Positions 25,362 through 34,972 of a stretch of DNA of 64,000 nt are shown here, piece by piece (positions within the stretch are counted from its first letter, which is position 1; every line of letters begins with the position of its first letter). The translations under genes were made by a program, and so were the position numbers. The stretch comes from Aminobacter ciceronei (GTDB lineage Bacteria; Pseudomonadota; Alphaproteobacteria; Rhizobiales; Rhizobiaceae), in the NCBI RefSeq assembly GCF_014138625.1, contig NZ_JACJHY010000030.1, positions 29,165 through 93,164 on the forward strand. Reading direction: 5' to 3'. A model generated the notes under the pieces. The model had not been told where the DNA came from and did not search any database. It saw only the letters and a list, made by a program, of their open reading frames with translations.

Positions 25362-26168
25362 ATGGACAAGGGCGCGGTCTTCCGGAAACTTCACGAGGCG
25401 CCGGGCGCCTTCATCATTCCCAATCCGTGGGACATCGGCACATCAAAGCTTCTGGCTTCCTTCGGTTTCGAGGCGCTGGCGACAACCAGCGCCGGCTATG
25501 CCTTCTCGCGCGGACGGCCCGACGGTGATGTCGGCTTCGAGGAGATGATCCACCACTGCCGCGATCTGGCGCATGCCACCGGCCTGCCTGTGTCGGCCGA
25601 CCTCGAGAAGGGCAAGGGCGACAGCCCCGAAAGCTCAGGTGAAACAGTCTTTGCCGCCGAGGCAGCAGGCCTTGCCGGCTGCTCGCTCGAGGACCACACC
25701 GGCGAGCCTGACCGGCCGATCTACGATTTTTCGCATGCCGTCGAGCGCGTCACCGCGGCAGCCGAGGCTGCGCGGGCGCTGAAGGGTGACTTCGTCCTGA
25801 CGGCGCGGTCGGAAAACTTTCTCTGGAACCGCCCCGATCTCGATGACACGATCAAGCGGCTGCAGGCCTTCGAGAAGGCCGGGGCCGACGTGCTTTATGC
25901 GCCCGGGATATCAGACATCGAAATGATCCGGACGCTGTGCAGCTCTGTCACGAAACCGGTCAACGTTCTGGCGGTGCCGGGCTTCTCGGTCGCGGTGCTG
26001 GCCGAGGCCGGCGCCAAGCGCATCTCGCTCGGCTCCAAGCTGACCGCCTACGCCTTCGGCATGATGGAGCGGGCGTCGCGCGAGATGCTGGGCCAGGGCA
26101 CGTTCGAATTCGCCCGCGACGGCATCGCCTATGCCAAGCTGCAGGCGATGTTCGGCCGCGAGAGCTGA
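25362..26168 (+). CDS. Isocitrate lyase/phosphoenolpyruvate mutase family protein
   Basis: A 268-residue TIM-barrel enzyme of the PEP mutase/isocitrate lyase superfamily. It has the start FIIPNPWDIGTSKLLASFGF, a VSADLEKGKGD stretch that aligns with the metal site, and SLEDHTGEPD. Members cleave or form C-C or P-C bonds of 2-oxo acids, for example 2-methylisocitrate or oxaloacetate. The canonical KKCGH motif of isocitrate lyase is absent, so it is not that enzyme. The exact substrate is unknown. Confidence 0.82.
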   Translation: MDKGAVFRKLHEAPGAFIIPNPWDIGTSKLLASFGFEALATTSAGYAFSRGRPDGDVGFEEMIHHCRDLAHATGLPVSADLEKGKGDSPESSGETVFAAEAAGLAGCSLEDHTGEPDRPIYDFSHAVERVTAAAEAARALKGDFVLTARSENFLWNRPDLDDTIKRLQAFEKAGADVLYAPGISDIEMIRTLCSSVTKPVNVLAVPGFSVAVLAEAGAKRISLGSKLTAYAFGMMERASREMLGQGTFEFARDGIAYAKLQAMFGRES

Positions 26169-26184
26169 ACGCCCCTTATCATCT

Positions 26185-26907
26185 TCACGCCCGCGCCATT
26201 TCAGGCCGGCGCTCGGCCGCCGACACGCTCTTGTGCAGATGCACCATCATCGCCGCGGCAAAGAGCGGGGTGAGCAGGTTGAGGATCGGCACGGCGAGGA
26301 AGGCCGCGATGACCAGACCTGCCATGAACACCATGCCGGCGTTGCGGCGGCGCAAATCCTTGGCGTCCTGCTCGGAGCGGAAGCGCATGGCGGCGAACTC
26401 GAAGAACTCGCGGCCCAGCAGGTAGCCGTTGACCAGGAAGAAGGCGCCGATGTTGACGATGGGGATGAACATCAGAAGCAGCGCCAACAAATTGCCCAAT
26501 ATGACGATGCCGAAGAACTTGATCGCCAGCACCAGCGAACGCAAGGCCGGCACCGGCTGCCCCGGGCGCTCCGCGGGATAGTTGGTCTTTTCGACGACCT
26601 CGGCGACATCGTCCAGAAACAGGCCGGCGACGATCGCCGTCACCGGCGCGATCAGCAAGGCGAGCCCCAGCGCCAGACCTATGCCGGCAATGATCGCGGC
26701 GATCAGGCCGAGCCAGCCGGTCCAGGCGGGCAGGCCGGGCAGCATGGCGTCGATCCATGGCCAGGCCAGCCAGTCGAACAGCTCGCGGATGCCGAACCAC
26801 AGCGCGACGAGCGTAAGCAGCGTCAGCCCCAGCGTCTTCAGGAACACCGTGCGGAACTCGGCCGAAAAGAGTTGGCTTGCAGCAATGCGGGCGGCGTCGA
26901 GGATCAT
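26185..26907 (-). CDS. EI24/CysZ-like integral membrane protein
   Basis: A 240-residue membrane protein. Hydrophobic segments (about 23-45, 63-95, 125-160 and 195-220) and the phrase LNLLTPLFAAAMMVHL at the end match the EI24/CysZ family, in which CysZ imports sulfate. In rhizobia such genes are usually labelled sulfate transporter family, but without cysteine genes nearby the substrate is uncertain. It converges on the PEP-mutase family gene. Confidence 0.8.
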   Translation of the reverse strand: MILDAARIAASQLFSAEFRTVFLKTLGLTLLTLVALWFGIRELFDWLAWPWIDAMLPGLPAWTGWLGLIAAIIAGIGLALGLALLIAPVTAIVAGLFLDDVAEVVEKTNYPAERPGQPVPALRSLVLAIKFFGIVILGNLLALLLMFIPIVNIGAFFLVNGYLLGREFFEFAAMRFRSEQDAKDLRRRNAGMVFMAGLVIAAFLAVPILNLLTPLFAAAMMVHLHKSVSAAERRPEMARA

Positions 26908-27076
26908 GTTGGCGTGGCGTCTCCCTGTTTCCGCGCTGAGATAAGGTGCCGCGGGGCCGGCCTCAAGCGCCTGCTGCCAATTTGCCGGTAGGCAAACGCG
27001 CCGCGAGCCGCTAAACGCAATCCGTTTTGCCGACCCCTCGGCCCCTTTTTACGGCCAAAGCGCCGCGGAGACCCTG

Positions 27077-28084
27077 ATGAGCCAATATGACGTGCTGTGC
27101 ATCGGCAACGCCATCGTCGACATCATCGCACAATGCGACGAGGCCTTTCTCACCGACAACGGCATCATCAAGGGGGCGATGAACCTGATCGACGCCGAGC
27201 GCGCCGAACTGCTCTATTCCCGCATGGGCCCGGCGATCGAGGCCTCGGGCGGCTCGGCCGGCAACACCGCTGCCGGCATCGCCAGCTTCGGCGGCCGCTC
27301 GGCCTATTTCGGCAAGGTTTCCCGCGACCACCTCGGCGAGGTCTTCACGCACGACATCCGCGCCCAGGGCGTCGCCTTCGACACAACGCCGCTTGAAGGA
27401 GGGCCGCTCGACGGCACGCCGCCGACGGCACGCTCGATGATCCTCGTCACCCCCGACGGCGAGCGTTCGATGAACACCTATCTCGGCGCCTGCGTCGAGC
27501 TCGGGCCGGACGATGTCGAGGCCGACAAGGCAAGCGGAGCCAAGGTCACCTATTTCGAAGGCTATCTGTGGGATCCGCCGCTGGCCAAGGAAGCGATCCG
27601 CATGACCGCAGCCCACGCGCATGCCGCCGGCCGCGAAGTGTCGATGACGCTGTCGGATTCGTTCTGCGTCGACCGCTACCGCGCCGAGTTCCTCGAGCTG
27701 ATGCGCTCGGGCACCGTCGACATCGTCTTTGCCAACAGCCACGAGATCAAGTCGCTCTACGAGACGTCGTCGTTCGACGAGGCACTGTCGCTGATCCGCA
27801 AGGACTGCAAGATTGCCGCTGTCACCCGCTCGGAGAAGGGCTCGGTCATCGTGCGCGGCGACGAGACGGTGGTGATCCAGGCGACCGAGATCCGCGAGCT
27901 GGTCGACACGACAGGCGCCGGCGACCTCTATGCCGCCGGTTTCCTCTATGGCTACACGCAAGGCCGTTCGCTCAAGGATTGCGGCGACCTCGGCTCGCTG
28001 GCCGCCGGCCTGGTGATCCAGCAGATCGGCCCACGCCCACGACAAAATTTGAAGCGCGAGGCCGAACAGGCGGGATTGCTCTGA
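27077..28084 (+). CDS. Adenosine kinase-like PfkB family sugar/nucleoside kinase
   Basis: A 335-residue ribokinase-family enzyme. The substrate motif GGSAGNTAAGIASFGG is around residues 56-71 and the catalytic motif DTTGAGDLYAAGFLYG is near residue 278. The start MSQYDVLCIGNAIVDII and the overall sequence match the rhizobial proteins annotated as adenosine kinase, which phosphorylate adenosine to AMP. Monocistronic; followed by an intergenic region full of palindromic repeats. Confidence 0.87.
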   Translation: MSQYDVLCIGNAIVDIIAQCDEAFLTDNGIIKGAMNLIDAERAELLYSRMGPAIEASGGSAGNTAAGIASFGGRSAYFGKVSRDHLGEVFTHDIRAQGVAFDTTPLEGGPLDGTPPTARSMILVTPDGERSMNTYLGACVELGPDDVEADKASGAKVTYFEGYLWDPPLAKEAIRMTAAHAHAAGREVSMTLSDSFCVDRYRAEFLELMRSGTVDIVFANSHEIKSLYETSSFDEALSLIRKDCKIAAVTRSEKGSVIVRGDETVVIQATEIRELVDTTGAGDLYAAGFLYGYTQGRSLKDCGDLGSLAAGLVIQQIGPRPRQNLKREAEQAGLL

Positions 28085-28093
28085 GGTCTTCCT

Positions 28094-28146
28094 TCGCCCC
28101 GTTTACGGGGAGAAGGTGCCCCGCAGGGGCGGATGAGGGGCGGCGG
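28094..28146. repeat. REP-like element (CCCCG-GGGGAGAAGG core)
   Basis: CCCC-GTTTAC-GGGG followed by AGAAGG and a second CCCC-GCA-GGGG stem. It lies 10 bp after the adenosine kinase stop and shares its core with 4581-4612. Confidence 0.55.
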
Positions 28147-28170
28147 AAACCTGCCCGCTCTCATTCCTCC

Positions 28171-28218
28171 CCCCCCTCTGTCCTGCCGGACATCTCCCCC
28201 GCAAGGGGGGAGATCAGC
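28171..28218. repeat. 48-bp intergenic repeat, copy 1
   Basis: Ends in the stem ATCTCCCCC-GCAA-GGGGGGAGAT. It matches 28468-28515 at 45 of 48 positions without gaps. Confidence 0.75.
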
Positions 28219-28328
28219 CTTCACTTCAGCCTTCGCCAATCACCAACTTCCTGTTGATTGCCGCCATTTCAGAACGGGCGTCACGGAAGCGGGGCCGTAC
28301 CCTCAATATTGCATCGTCCCGCGCACCC

Positions 28329-28352
28329 CGTCCGAAGGTGAACCTTCGGACG
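28329..28352. repeat. Palindromic repeat of the CGTCC/GGACG type
   Basis: Perfect 11-bp arms CGTCCGAAGGT/ACCTTCGGACG separated by two bases. The arms share CGTCC and AAGG with the element at 20853-20886. Confidence 0.6.
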
Positions 28353-28467
28353 GCCCGGGCAGCAGGCTACGTCAGCCACCTGTCGGAACCGCCGGCTCCT
28401 TCCCGATCGGGACTCAAATCAGGCTTGCCTGCGCATATAGCGCCGATGCGGCCCCCGCGATCCTTCG

Positions 28468-28515
28468 CCCCCCTCTGCCCTGCCGGGCATCTCCCCCGCA
28501 AGGAGGGAGATCAGC
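28468..28515. repeat. 48-bp intergenic repeat, copy 2
   Basis: Same orientation as copy 1, 297 bp downstream. Three substitutions in 48 bp, one of them in the stem (GGAGGG for GGGGGG). Confidence 0.75.
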
Positions 28516-28601
28516 AGCTTCGACGCTTCGCCCAATCGGCAGACGGCGCAAGGAGGGCGGCGGCGCCAGCCCTTCGCTACCGCTCAGGGCCTTTAGCCGC
28601 T

Positions 28602-28627
28602 CGAAAAGCCCATTTGGGGGCTTTTCG
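28602..28627 (-). terminator. Terminator of the malic enzyme gene
   Basis: Perfect 10-bp arms CGAAAAGCCC/GGGCTTTTCG with a 6-base loop begin 21 bp after the maeB stop on the minus strand. The descending arm contains TTTT, giving a terminator-like structure. Confidence 0.55.
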
Positions 28628-28647
28628 TTCGCTGCGCGAACCGCGCC

Positions 28648-30936
28648 TCAAGCCCCCGCGTTATACGCCGCGATTGCCGCCATGTTGACGATGTCTGAGT
28701 CCTTGGCATTCAGCGGCACGATCTGGACCGGCTTGTTGAGACCGACCAGCAACGGGCCGATGACGGTGGAGCCGCCGAGTTCCTGCAGCATCTTGGTCGA
28801 GATCGCCGCCGAGTGGAAGGCCGGCATGACCAGCACGTTGGCGGCACCGGAGAGGCGGCAGAAGGGGTATTGCTGCTGCATCAGGCGATGGTTGAGGGCG
28901 ACGTCGGCGGCCATTTCGCCGTCATATTCGAAATCGACGCGGCGCTTGTCGAGGATCTTGACCGCTTCCTGGACACGCTCGGAGCGCTCGCCGGCCGGAT
29001 GGCCGAAGGTCGAGTAGGCGAGCATCGCCACGCGCGGCTCGTAGCCCATGCGCCGTGCGAAATGCGCGGCTTCCTCGGCAATGTCGGCGATCTGCTCGGC
29101 ATTGGGCATGTCGTGAACGGCGGTGTCGGCAACGATGACGGTGCGCCCGCGGGCGAGCACGATCGACACGCCGATGACGCGGTGGCCGGGCTTGGCGTCG
29201 ATGACGCGGCGGACGTCTTCGAGCACCGTCGAGTAATTGCGGGTGACGCCTGTCACGACCCCGTCGGCATCGCCGAGCGCCACCATGCAGGCGGCGAAAT
29301 GGTTGCGGTCGTTGTTGATCAGGCGCTGGCAGTCGCGCAAAAGGTAGCCCTTGCGCTGCAACCGCTCGTAGAGAAAGTCGGCATAGATGGCGTTGCGGCG
29401 TGACAGCCGCGCATTGATGATCTCGAGACCCGGCTTGTTGAGGTCGATGCCGGCCTGGCGAGCGTTTTCCTTGATGATGTCGTCGCGACCGAGAAGGATG
29501 GCGGTGCCGAGCTTCTGGTTCACATAAGACACGGCGGCGCGCATGACCTGCTCTTCCTCGCCCTCGGCGAAGACGATGCGCTTGGGCTGGCGCCGGACCC
29601 GGTCATAGATGCGCTGCAAGGTCGAGGCGATCGGGTCGCGGCGGGCGGAGAGCTCGTTGGCGTATTTGTCGAGATCGAGGATCGGCCGGCCGGCGACGCC
29701 CGATTCCATGGCGGCCTTGGCGACCGCGATCGGGATCGCCGAGATCAGGCGCGGGTCGAACGGCACCGGGATGATGTAGTTGGGACCGAATTTCGGCCGG
29801 TTGCCCTGATAGGCGGCGGCGACGTCGTCGGGTACATCCTGGCGGGCGAGCTCGGCCAGCGCGTTGGCGGCGGCGACCTTCATGGCGTCGTTGATGGTTG
29901 TCGCGCGGACATCGAGCGCGCCGCGGAAGATGTAGGGGAAGCCGAGCACGTTGTTGACCTGGTTCGGATAGTCCGAACGGCCGGTCGCCATGATGGCGTC
30001 GGTGCGGATCTCGGCGACTTCCTCGGGCGTGATCTCCGGATCGGGATTGGCCATGGCGAAGATGATCGGGTTCTTGGCCATGGACTGGATCATGGCCGGT
30101 GTCAGCGCGCCCTTGGCCGAGAGGCCGAAGACGATGTCGGCACCGTCCATGGCGTCGGCCAGCGAACGCGCCTCGGTCTTGACCGCATGCGCCGACTTCC
30201 ACTGGTTCATGCCTTCGGTGCGGCCCTGGTAGACCACGCCCTTGGTGTCGCACAAAATGACATTGTCAGGCGTGAAGCCCATCGACTTGATCAGCTCGAT
30301 GCAGGCAATGCCGGCGGAACCGGCGCCATTGCAGACCAGCTTGGCCGTCTTCATGTCGCGGCCGGTGATTTCGAGCGCGTTGATCAGGCCGGCGGCGGCG
30401 ATGATGGCGGTGCCGTGCTGGTCGTCATGGAAGACGGGGATGTCCATCAGCTCGCGCAGGCGCTGCTCGATGATGAAGCATTCGGGCGCCTTGATGTCCT
30501 CGAGATTGATGCCGCCGAAGGACGGCCCGAGGAAACGCACGCAGTTGATGAATTCGTCGGCGTCCTCGGTGTCGACCTCGAGGTCGATGGAATCGACGTC
30601 GGCGAAGCGCTTGAACAGCACCGCCTTGCCCTCCATGACCGGCTTGGAGGCCAGCGCGCCGAGATTGCCCAAGCCGAGGATGGCGGTGCCGTTGGAGATG
30701 ACGGCGACCATGTTGCCGCGGGTGGTGTAGTCATAGGCGCGCGAGGGATCCTCGGCGATGGCCTTCACCGGCACGGCGACGCCGGGCGAATAGGCGAGGC
30801 TGAGGTCGCGCTGCGTCGCCATCGGCTTGGTCGGATTGATCTCGAGCTTGCCCGGGCGGCCCATGGCATGGAAGTCGAGCGCTTCCTGAGCGGAGACGGA
30901 GGGACCGGAATTGTCGGGTTTCCTGGTAGTTGCCAT
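28648..30936 (-). CDS. maeB: NADP-dependent malic enzyme with phosphotransacetylase-like domain
   Basis: A 762-residue fusion. Residues 1 to about 430 form the malic enzyme, which decarboxylates malate to pyruvate (YSPGVAVPVKAIAEDPSRAY, the substrate site with GLGNLGALASKPVMEGKA, and DDQHGTAIIAAAGLINAL). Residues from about 440 onward form a phosphotransacetylase-like domain (RIVFAEGEEEQVMRAAVSYV), as in the Dme/Tme enzymes of Rhizobiaceae, where the domain is regulatory. In rhizobia these enzymes feed acetyl-CoA during growth on dicarboxylates and in symbiosis. Divergent from mutS with a 120-bp gap. Confidence 0.93.
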   Translation of the reverse strand: MATTRKPDNSGPSVSAQEALDFHAMGRPGKLEINPTKPMATQRDLSLAYSPGVAVPVKAIAEDPSRAYDYTTRGNMVAVISNGTAILGLGNLGALASKPVMEGKAVLFKRFADVDSIDLEVDTEDADEFINCVRFLGPSFGGINLEDIKAPECFIIEQRLRELMDIPVFHDDQHGTAIIAAAGLINALEITGRDMKTAKLVCNGAGSAGIACIELIKSMGFTPDNVILCDTKGVVYQGRTEGMNQWKSAHAVKTEARSLADAMDGADIVFGLSAKGALTPAMIQSMAKNPIIFAMANPDPEITPEEVAEIRTDAIMATGRSDYPNQVNNVLGFPYIFRGALDVRATTINDAMKVAAANALAELARQDVPDDVAAAYQGNRPKFGPNYIIPVPFDPRLISAIPIAVAKAAMESGVAGRPILDLDKYANELSARRDPIASTLQRIYDRVRRQPKRIVFAEGEEEQVMRAAVSYVNQKLGTAILLGRDDIIKENARQAGIDLNKPGLEIINARLSRRNAIYADFLYERLQRKGYLLRDCQRLINNDRNHFAACMVALGDADGVVTGVTRNYSTVLEDVRRVIDAKPGHRVIGVSIVLARGRTVIVADTAVHDMPNAEQIADIAEEAAHFARRMGYEPRVAMLAYSTFGHPAGERSERVQEAVKILDKRRVDFEYDGEMAADVALNHRLMQQQYPFCRLSGAANVLVMPAFHSAAISTKMLQELGGSTVIGPLLVGLNKPVQIVPLNAKDSDIVNMAAIAAYNAGA

Positions 30937-31056
30937 GGTGAGAAGCGTTCCTGTCCCTTAAATTTCTTTTTGTGGAGCGTTTTGGATTAAGGCTACACAT
31001 CAGCGCTGTAAACCGCCAAGCAGACGAGGGAATTTCCTTTTTTCGAAGGTTCAGGC

Positions 31057-33801
31057 GTGAACGACCGACCGATAATCGCTGCGGAAGCTGACTTTGCGGA
31101 AGCCGGAGGGGAAAGCCGGGCCGAAGCCCCGGTGCATGCCGCGCCGACGCCGATGATGGAACAGTATATGGAGATCAAGGCGGCGAACCCGGATTCGCTG
31201 CTGTTCTATCGCATGGGCGACTTCTACGAGCTGTTCTTCGACGACGCCGAGAAGGCCTCGCGCGCGCTCGGCATCGTGCTGACCAAGCGCGGCAAGCACC
31301 AGGGCCAGGACATCCCGATGTGCGGGGTGCCGATCCATGCCGCCGACGACTATCTGCAGAAGCTGATCGGGCAAGGCTACCGGGTCGCCGTGTGCGAGCA
31401 GGTGGAAGACCCGGCCGAGGCCAAGAAGCGCGGCTCGAAGTCAGTGGTCAAGCGCGACGTGGTGCGGCTGGTGACGCCTGGCACCATCACCGAAGACAAG
31501 CTTTTGGCGCCGCAGGAATCGAATTTCCTGATGGCGCTGGGGCGGGTCAAGGGCGCGGGCGAAGCCAGCCTGGCGATCGCCTGGATCGAGATCTCGACCG
31601 GCATCTTCCGCGTCGCCGAGACGACGCCGGAACGGCTTTCGGCCGACATCTTCCGCGTCGACCCGCGCGAGCTGATCGTCGCCGAACCTGCCTTCCATGA
31701 CGAGGAGCTGCGCCCGAGCTTCGATCTGGTCGGCCGCATCGTCAACCCGCAGCCGCCGAGCCTGTTCGATTCGACCTCGGCGCCCAGCCGCATCGCCCGT
31801 TTCTACGACGTGGCGACGCCGGACAGTTTTGGCGCGTTTTCGCGCGCCGAACTGTCGGCCATCTCCGGCGTCATCGCCTATGTCGAAAAGACCCAAAAGG
31901 CCGAGCGGCCGCCTTTGTCGCGGCCCGAGCGCGAGCAGTCGGGCACCACGCTGTTCATCGACCCGGCGACACGCGCCAATCTCGAATTGTTGCGCACCCT
32001 GTCGGGCGGCCGCGACGGCTCGCTGTTCCGCGCCATCGACCGTACGGTGACGGGCGGCGGCGCGCGCCTGCTCGCCGACCGGCTGATGTCGCCGCTGACA
32101 GATCCCGAAGCCATCGGCGCCAGGCTGGACGCAGTGTCGTTCTTCACCGGCGAAATGCGGCTGACCGATGCGCTCAGGCTCAGCCTGAAGGGCGTCGCCG
32201 ACATGCCGCGCGCGCTGTCGCGGCTGGCGCTCAACCGCGGCGGGCCGCGCGATCTCGGCGCGCTGCGTTCGGGATTCTCGGCGGCGCGCACCATTGCCGG
32301 GTTGTTTGCGGGCGCTTCCCTGCCGAAGCAGCTGGCGGCGGCGATCGCGGCGATATCGGCCCTGCCCACAGGCTTGGCCGACCATCTCGACGTGGCGCTG
32401 GGCGAGGAGCTGCCGCTTCTCAAGCGCGACGGCGGTTTTGTCCGCGCCGGCTATCATCCGGAACTCGATGAGATGCGGGCGCTGCGCGACCAGTCGCGCC
32501 GGGTGATCGCCGGCATGGAGCGCGACCTGATCGAGGAGACGGGCATCCGCTCGCTCAAGATCCGCCACAACAACGTGCTCGGCTACTACATCGAGGTGAC
32601 GGCGAACAACCAGACGGCCCTGAACGGCAGCGACGAGGCCAAGGCGCGCTTCATCCACCGCCAGACCATGGCGAATGCGATGCGCTTCACCACCACCGAG
32701 CTCGCCGGCCTCGAGACCAAGATCGCCAATGCCGCCGACCGGGCGCTGACCATCGAACTCCAGGCCTTCGACCAGTTGGTCGGCGAGGCAGTGACCCACG
32801 CCCAGGCGATCCGGTCAGGCGCCGACGCGCTGTCCGTGCTCGACGTGTCGGCGGCGCTCGCCGTGCTCGCCCAGAACGAGGCGTGGTGCCGGCCCGAGGT
32901 CGACGCCAGCCTCGCCTTCGACATTTTTGGTGGACGCCACCCGGTGGTCGAGCAGTCGCTGAGGCGCGAGGCGGCAGCCCCCTTCGTCGCCAATGACTGT
33001 ACGCTGTCGCCTGACGGCAACGACAGGAACGGCGCCATCTGGCTGCTCACCGGCCCGAACATGGGTGGTAAGTCGACCTTCCTGCGCCAGAACGCGCTGA
33101 TCGCCATCCTCGCCCAGATGGGGTCGTTCGTACCCGCCGAGCGTGCGCATATCGGCGTGGTCGATCGGCTGTTCTCCCGCGTCGGCGCCTCGGACGATCT
33201 GGCGCGCGGGCGCTCGACCTTCATGGTCGAGATGGTCGAGACCGCCGCCATCCTCAACCAGGCGGGCGAGCGCACGCTTGTCATCCTCGACGAGATCGGT
33301 CGGGGTACCGCCACCTTCGACGGCCTGTCGATCGCCTGGGCGGCAGTCGAATATCTGCACGAGAAGAACCGCTGCCGCGCCATCTTCGCCACCCATTTCC
33401 ACGAACTGACGGCACTTTCCGGCAAGCTCGGCCGCCTGCACAATGTGACGATGCGGGTAAAGGAGTGGGAAGGCGAAGTGGTGTTCCTGCACGAGGTCGG
33501 CAAGGGGGCCGCCGACCGCTCCTACGGCGTGCAGGTGGCCCGCCTCGCCGGCCTGCCCGATGTCGTGGTGGCGCGCGCCAAGGAGGTGCTGCACCAGCTC
33601 GAGGAAAGCGAGACGTCAGGCAAAGCCGACCGCCTTGTCGACGACCTGCCGCTGTTCTCGGTGGCGGTGAGACGCGAGGCGACGAAACCCGTCGCCAATG
33701 ACGCACTGACCAAGGCACTGGAGGGGCTGAGCCCCGACGAAATGACCCCGCGCGAGGCACTGGACGCGCTGTATAGGCTGAAGGGGCTGGCGGCGAGCTA
33801 A
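31057..33801 (+). CDS. mutS: DNA mismatch repair protein MutS
   Basis: A 914-residue mismatch-recognition ATPase. The mismatch-binding Phe-X-Glu is in [13 protein letters not shown] (about residue 54). The clamp and lever domains are followed by the ABC ATPase with Walker [14 protein letters not shown] (about 667), Walker [16 protein letters not shown] and the final dimer region. The start is a GTG at 31057; an ATG at about codon 33 (MMEQYMEIK) is the nearest conserved alternative. It acts with MutL in the cytoplasm. Confidence 0.96.
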   Translation: MNDRPIIAAEADFAEAGGESRAEAPVHAAPTPMMEQYMEIKAANPDSLLFYRMGDFYELFFDDAEKASRALGIVLTKRGKHQGQDIPMCGVPIHAADDYLQKLIGQGYRVAVCEQVEDPAEAKKRGSKSVVKRDVVRLVTPGTITEDKLLAPQESNFLMALGRVKGAGEASLAIAWIEISTGIFRVAETTPERLSADIFRVDPRELIVAEPAFHDEELRPSFDLVGRIVNPQPPSLFDSTSAPSRIARFYDVATPDSFGAFSRAELSAISGVIAYVEKTQKAERPPLSRPEREQSGTTLFIDPATRANLELLRTLSGGRDGSLFRAIDRTVTGGGARLLADRLMSPLTDPEAIGARLDAVSFFTGEMRLTDALRLSLKGVADMPRALSRLALNRGGPRDLGALRSGFSAARTIAGLFAGASLPKQLAAAIAAISALPTGLADHLDVALGEELPLLKRDGGFVRAGYHPELDEMRALRDQSRRVIAGMERDLIEETGIRSLKIRHNNVLGYYIEVTANNQTALNGSDEAKARFIHRQTMANAMRFTTTELAGLETKIANAADRALTIELQAFDQLVGEAVTHAQAIRSGADALSVLDVSAALAVLAQNEAWCRPEVDASLAFDIFGGRHPVVEQSLRREAAAPFVANDCTLSPDGNDRNGAIWLLTGPNMGGKSTFLRQNALIAILAQMGSFVPAERAHIGVVDRLFSRVGASDDLARGRSTFMVEMVETAAILNQAGERTLVILDEIGRGTATFDGLSIAWAAVEYLHEKNRCRAIFATHFHELTALSGKLGRLHNVTMRVKEWEGEVVFLHEVGKGAADRSYGVQVARLAGLPDVVVARAKEVLHQLEESETSGKADRLVDDLPLFSVAVRREATKPVANDALTKALEGLSPDEMTPREALDALYRLKGLAAS

Positions 33802-33825
33802 GCAGCGGTTAGTAGCGGAGACGGC

Positions 33826-34224
33826 ATGCTTCATCACATTTCGCTCGGTGTCTCCGACATCGACCGCGCAGCAGCCTTCTACGACGCGGCCCTTGCCCCG
33901 CTCGGTTATGTCAGGGTCTGGGAAGACCTCTCGCCCGACGCCGACGACCAGGCCGTCGGCTACGGTGTCGCAGGCGGCGGCGACAAGCTGGCGCTCAAGC
34001 AGCGTAGCATCGGCCAGCGCCCGCCGGGTCCCGGCTTCCACCTTGCCTTTGCCGCGCCCGACCGACAGGCGGTCGCGGCGTTCCATGCGGCAGCACTTGC
34101 CCATGGTGGCACCGACAATGGCGGCCCCGGCCTGCGGGCGCATTACGGCCCGACCTATTTTGCCGCCTTCGTGATCGATCCGGACGGGCATCCTATCGAG
34201 GCGGTGTTCAACCAGGCCGTCTAG
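33826..34224 (+). CDS. VOC family protein (glyoxalase-like)
   Basis: A 132-residue protein with the vicinal-oxygen-chelate pattern: MLHHISLGVSDIDRAAAFYD at the start, the middle strand GFHLAFAAPDRQAVAAFH, and FAAFVIDPDGHPIEAVFN at the end. Potential metal ligands are His4 and the C-terminal Glu. It is likely a small-molecule lyase, dioxygenase or binding protein. It starts 24 bp after mutS and marks the left edge of the accessory block. Confidence 0.85.
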   Translation: MLHHISLGVSDIDRAAAFYDAALAPLGYVRVWEDLSPDADDQAVGYGVAGGGDKLALKQRSIGQRPPGPGFHLAFAAPDRQAVAAFHAAALAHGGTDNGGPGLRAHYGPTYFAAFVIDPDGHPIEAVFNQAV

Positions 34225-34455
34225 GCGGGCGCCGGACGCGCCTGCAATTCAAGCGCCGGTATTCTGCCGGAACATCTTGCGAACAACCCCGACCGGGCAT
34301 GTCCGGTTTGGCCTCAATCGCCGTGACCTGGGCAAACTTGCCACCGATGGTAGCAGGCGGTCCATTGGGTCATTGACGTTCCCCCTGCCGCGGCGCCAAT
34401 GCTGACATTGCGCGCGCTGGCAATCTTGCCAGCCAACCAACCCCATGGAGGACGC

Positions 34456-34611
34456 ATGCCCAAGGTCAGAGGTCAGAGCGCTCTCGACAAGGAGCGCGCC
34501 AAAACGGAGAAGCTTCTCAAAAAGGTAGGCTACACCGCCCTGAAGGAGGCCGGGGTGAAATCCAGGCGGCCCGACCTTCCGAACCTGAAGACCGAAAAGC
34601 GAGAGAAATAA
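34456..34611 (+). CDS. Small basic hypothetical protein
   Basis: A 51-residue, Lys/Arg-rich protein: MPKVRGQSALDKERAKTEKL, then KKVGYTALKEAGVKSRR and a charged tail. The ATG at 34456 has GGAGG four bases upstream, which decides the start. No known domain is recognised; the composition suggests nucleic-acid binding. Monocistronic, between a VOC gene and an AraC remnant. Confidence 0.55.
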   Translation: MPKVRGQSALDKERAKTEKLLKKVGYTALKEAGVKSRRPDLPNLKTEKREK

Positions 34612-34846
34612 CGCGGCCCTCTACGCTGCCCGCAGCCTCCCGGTTGAACCCGCTCTGCCGAACTGCTCAAGTCGGCGCTGGATCGCGAAAGGGCCGTGGC
34701 ATGGTGGATTCTGGCCGGATCGACAAGCTGATCGTACGGTGCCCCCTGCCTTGGCATTTTCACCCGACTTGGCGGCAGCGCGGCGAGTGCACACAGCCTT
34801 GAGGCTGCGCTCAGCATCGCGCCCGATCGTCTGTCGCGACTGCTTT

Positions 34847-34972
34847 GTCATCTTCAGGAATGCCGACACCACCACCGTGCTGCGCACCGGCCTGACCGCC
34901 GCCGCTGTCACCCACGACTATGCCGCCGGCGACGCGGTTTTGGAGCCGAGCGGCTTCCGGCCTCAGGCTTGA
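34847..34972 (+). pseudogene. AraC-family gene fragment (partial duplicate of the gene at 36545)
   Basis: The first 88 bp match 36662-36749 at 80 positions and encode FRNADTTTVLRTGL, the N-terminal sensor region of the intact regulator downstream. The next bases follow the homologue after a roughly 14-bp deletion (EPSGF for FKPSSF), and the frame stops at 34972, inside the 3' end of the MFS gene on the other strand. There is no helix-turn-helix. It is the scar of a duplication that also flanks the MFS gene. Confidence 0.75.

Larger units (their letters stand above)
28085..28647. other. 563-bp repeat-rich intergenic region
   Basis: No gene is supported. The region holds at least four palindromic elements, listed separately, and the terminator of the malic enzyme gene. 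Open frames through it are by-products of GC-rich repeats. Confidence 0.7.

Noticed and set aside
28133..29017. Plus-strand frames through the 28.1-28.7 kb repeats and into the malic enzyme gene
   Set aside because: They are built from repeat sequence and the antisense of maeB; no protein family.
34225..34455. Possible riboswitch or small RNA in the gap before the small basic protein gene
   Set aside because: No conserved riboswitch core or terminator could be made out in the 231 bp.
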